A stretch of DNA of 64,000 bases, taken from contig JAFLSW010000001.1 in the NCBI GenBank assembly GCA_022510725.1, positions 294,150-358,149 on the forward strand. Direction: 5' to 3'. The translations under genes and the position numbers were made by a program. Numbering within the stretch: position 1 is the stretch's first letter; each line of letters begins with the position of its first letter. The notes below the pieces were generated by a model. The model was not told the DNA's origin. It worked only from the letters and a program-made list of their open reading frames with translations, and searched no databases. This document shows positions 62,501-64,000 of the stretch, in pieces. Origin of the DNA: Lachnospiraceae bacterium (GTDB lineage Bacteria; Bacillota; Clostridia; Lachnospirales; Lachnospiraceae).

Positions 62501-64000
62501 AACCTATGCCGGCGGGGAAAAGGTGCGCTATACCTACGATAAGACAGGCCGCCTTCTGACCGTGACTGACAAAGACGGAAATGTTACATACTATGCTTAT
62601 GATAAGAACGGCAGGCTGACAGAGACCAGACGGGGCAACGGGACCAGGGAAGTCCGGACCTATGATGTGGCAGGCAGGCTCCTGACCCTTACTGACAAGA
62701 CAGCAGCCGGAGCGGTCATAAACGAATATGCTTATACCTATGATGCAGCAGGCAATATCACAGAGATCACAGGCATGGATGCCGGCATATCGGCAGAAAC
62801 TACTGATGTGCTGTTGAAAAACCAGACAACGGCAGAAGGTACTATTGCCATATCCGTTTCCATGACCTATGATAAGGATAACCGGTTGTTATCCTATAAT
62901 AACCAGAAGATAGAGTACGATGCCAACGGCAACATGATAAGAGGCCCCTTAAACGGAGCCATGGCAGACTTTGCCTATGACTGCCGGAACCGTTTGGTAA
63001 AGGTAACGGAAGCAGACGGAACGGTCACTACCTATGAGTATGATGCTGAAGATATCCGTATTGCATCCACCACTGGCAACATCCGGACGGAATATACCAC
63101 AGACAGGCAGAGCGCTTATAGCCAGACCCTGATACGGACAGACTATGAGAAGAGCCTGTTAGGCACCGGCAAAAAAGTAAAAGAAAAAACGATCTATACT
63201 TATGGCTTAGGCCTTATCAATGAGAGGAGGAATGCAGGAGAACAATACTATTACCACTACAACCACATAGGCTCCACCATGGCAGTCAGTGACCAAAGCG
63301 GAGAAGTGCTCTATCGCTTTGTCTACGATACTTATGGAGAACTGAGCGACATCCGGACTGGCGACAGCATCAGTTTAAGAACCATAGAAAAAGCCGATGA
63401 CTATACCCTGGAAGAGTTAGCACATGCCGCAGGCTTCACTTACTTGTACAATGGCCAATACGGCGTGGAAACAGACCAAAACGGCCTCTACTACATGCGT
63501 GCCCGCTATTATGACCAGGATATCAAGCGCTTCATTAACCGGGATATCGTAAGCGGCGATATTACCAACAGTAAAAGTCTGAACCGCTATGCCTATGTAC
63601 AGGGCAATCCCGTAAGCTTAACTGATCCATTCGGATTGTGCCCGGACAGCAATTCCTCTGTCAGACTGGTAAGGACCTTCCTGTGTGATACGGATTGGAG
63701 CACAGTAGGCCATACCGCATTGGATATCGTCGGTATCTTTTGGGATGGAGCAGACCTGATCAATGTATTTTGGTACGCAGCGGAAGGTAATACAGAGATG
63801 GCGATCACCAGTGCAGTCTATGCCCTCCCGGGAATCGGAATGGCTAGCGGCAGGCTGATGATGTGGAGTGATAAGCTGTATAAAGCCGGAAAGACAGTAT
63901 ACCGTGCATCCAAGCTGACGCAGGGCTGCTATGGAGTCATTGGTGGACTGACCATGGCAGGAGCAGGCATCGGCAACATATACAACAGCCTGAAGAACGG
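50553..64000 (+). CDS. Giant secreted RHS repeat protein / putative polymorphic toxin (3' end beyond window, >4480 codons)
   Basis: ATG in TAATG with upstream stop; frame spot-checked open at about a dozen points from 50553 to 64000; RHS core [21 protein letters not shown] at ~63483. Confidence 0.93.
   Translation, partial: [4482 protein letters not shown]
50900..55000 (+). other. Protein region: beta-helix-like repeats of giant RHS protein
   Basis: Recurrent [39 protein letters not shown] ... YLLVxGDF ... LxVKGN units. Confidence 0.7.
55010..57930 (+). other. Protein region: Fn3/Ig-like repeats of giant RHS protein
   Basis: [40 protein letters not shown]...[13 protein letters not shown] and repeats. 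Confidence 0.75.
57940..58190 (+). other. Protein region: PKD domain
   Basis: [38 protein letters not shown]. Confidence 0.85.
59630..63620 (+). other. Protein region: DUF6531-like lead-in, tandem YD/RHS repeats and RHS core
   Basis: [19 protein letters not shown]...; many YxYDxxGN/GR repeats; core motif near 63483-63545. Confidence 0.88.

Noticed and set aside
60050-63300. Tandem DNA repeat or satellite
   Set aside because: The periodicity reflects coding YD repeats (Y-x-Y-D-x-x-G-N), diverged at the DNA level.
50417-63808. Many minus-strand and alternate-frame ORFs inside the last 13 kb (e.g. 59730-60887 minus, 55974-56681 minus)
   Set aside because: They are antisense or out of frame to the continuous, domain-rich RHS frame; no RBS or recognisable protein features.

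Overview
Gram-positive, sporulating, Lachnospiraceae-like chromosomal window. Taxonomy is inferred from gene content and protein style only. The first ~49 kb is mostly well-packed core genome: sporulation genes (spoVAA-AB-AC, spoVAD and spoVAE, in three separate places), HD-GYP/Hpt/FapA signalling genes, glpK, bioY, a Ser/Thr kinase, a LytTR/GHKL two-component system followed by an uncharacterised secreted/membrane-protein operon, a chemoreceptor, the divergent argG / argC-(DUF6472)-GNAT-argB-argD locus, a PhoB-type two-component system, comEA, comEC and holA. Between 31.9 and 34.0 kb lie three copies of a palindromic MITE-like element around a RelE/ParE-type toxin-antitoxin pair and a CPBP protease. 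The last 13.4 kb is one uninterrupted reading frame, absent from the supplied ORF track because it has no stop before the window edge. It encodes a giant secreted beta-repeat/Fn3/PKD/RHS (YD-repeat) protein whose C-terminal polymorphic-toxin region is cut off at base 64000. A small secreted YD+LRR protein precedes it, coupled by a TAATG junction, and a strongly paired 5' leader that hides the ribosome-binding site precedes both. Best candidates for follow-up: (i) the RHS locus with its leader RNA and partner protein, (ii) a 40-bp LytTR-type direct-repeat site duplicated in inverted orientation at both ends of the two-component system, (iii) the nested-palindrome MITE family, (iv) the dispersed spoVA genes with their own sigma-G-like promoters.
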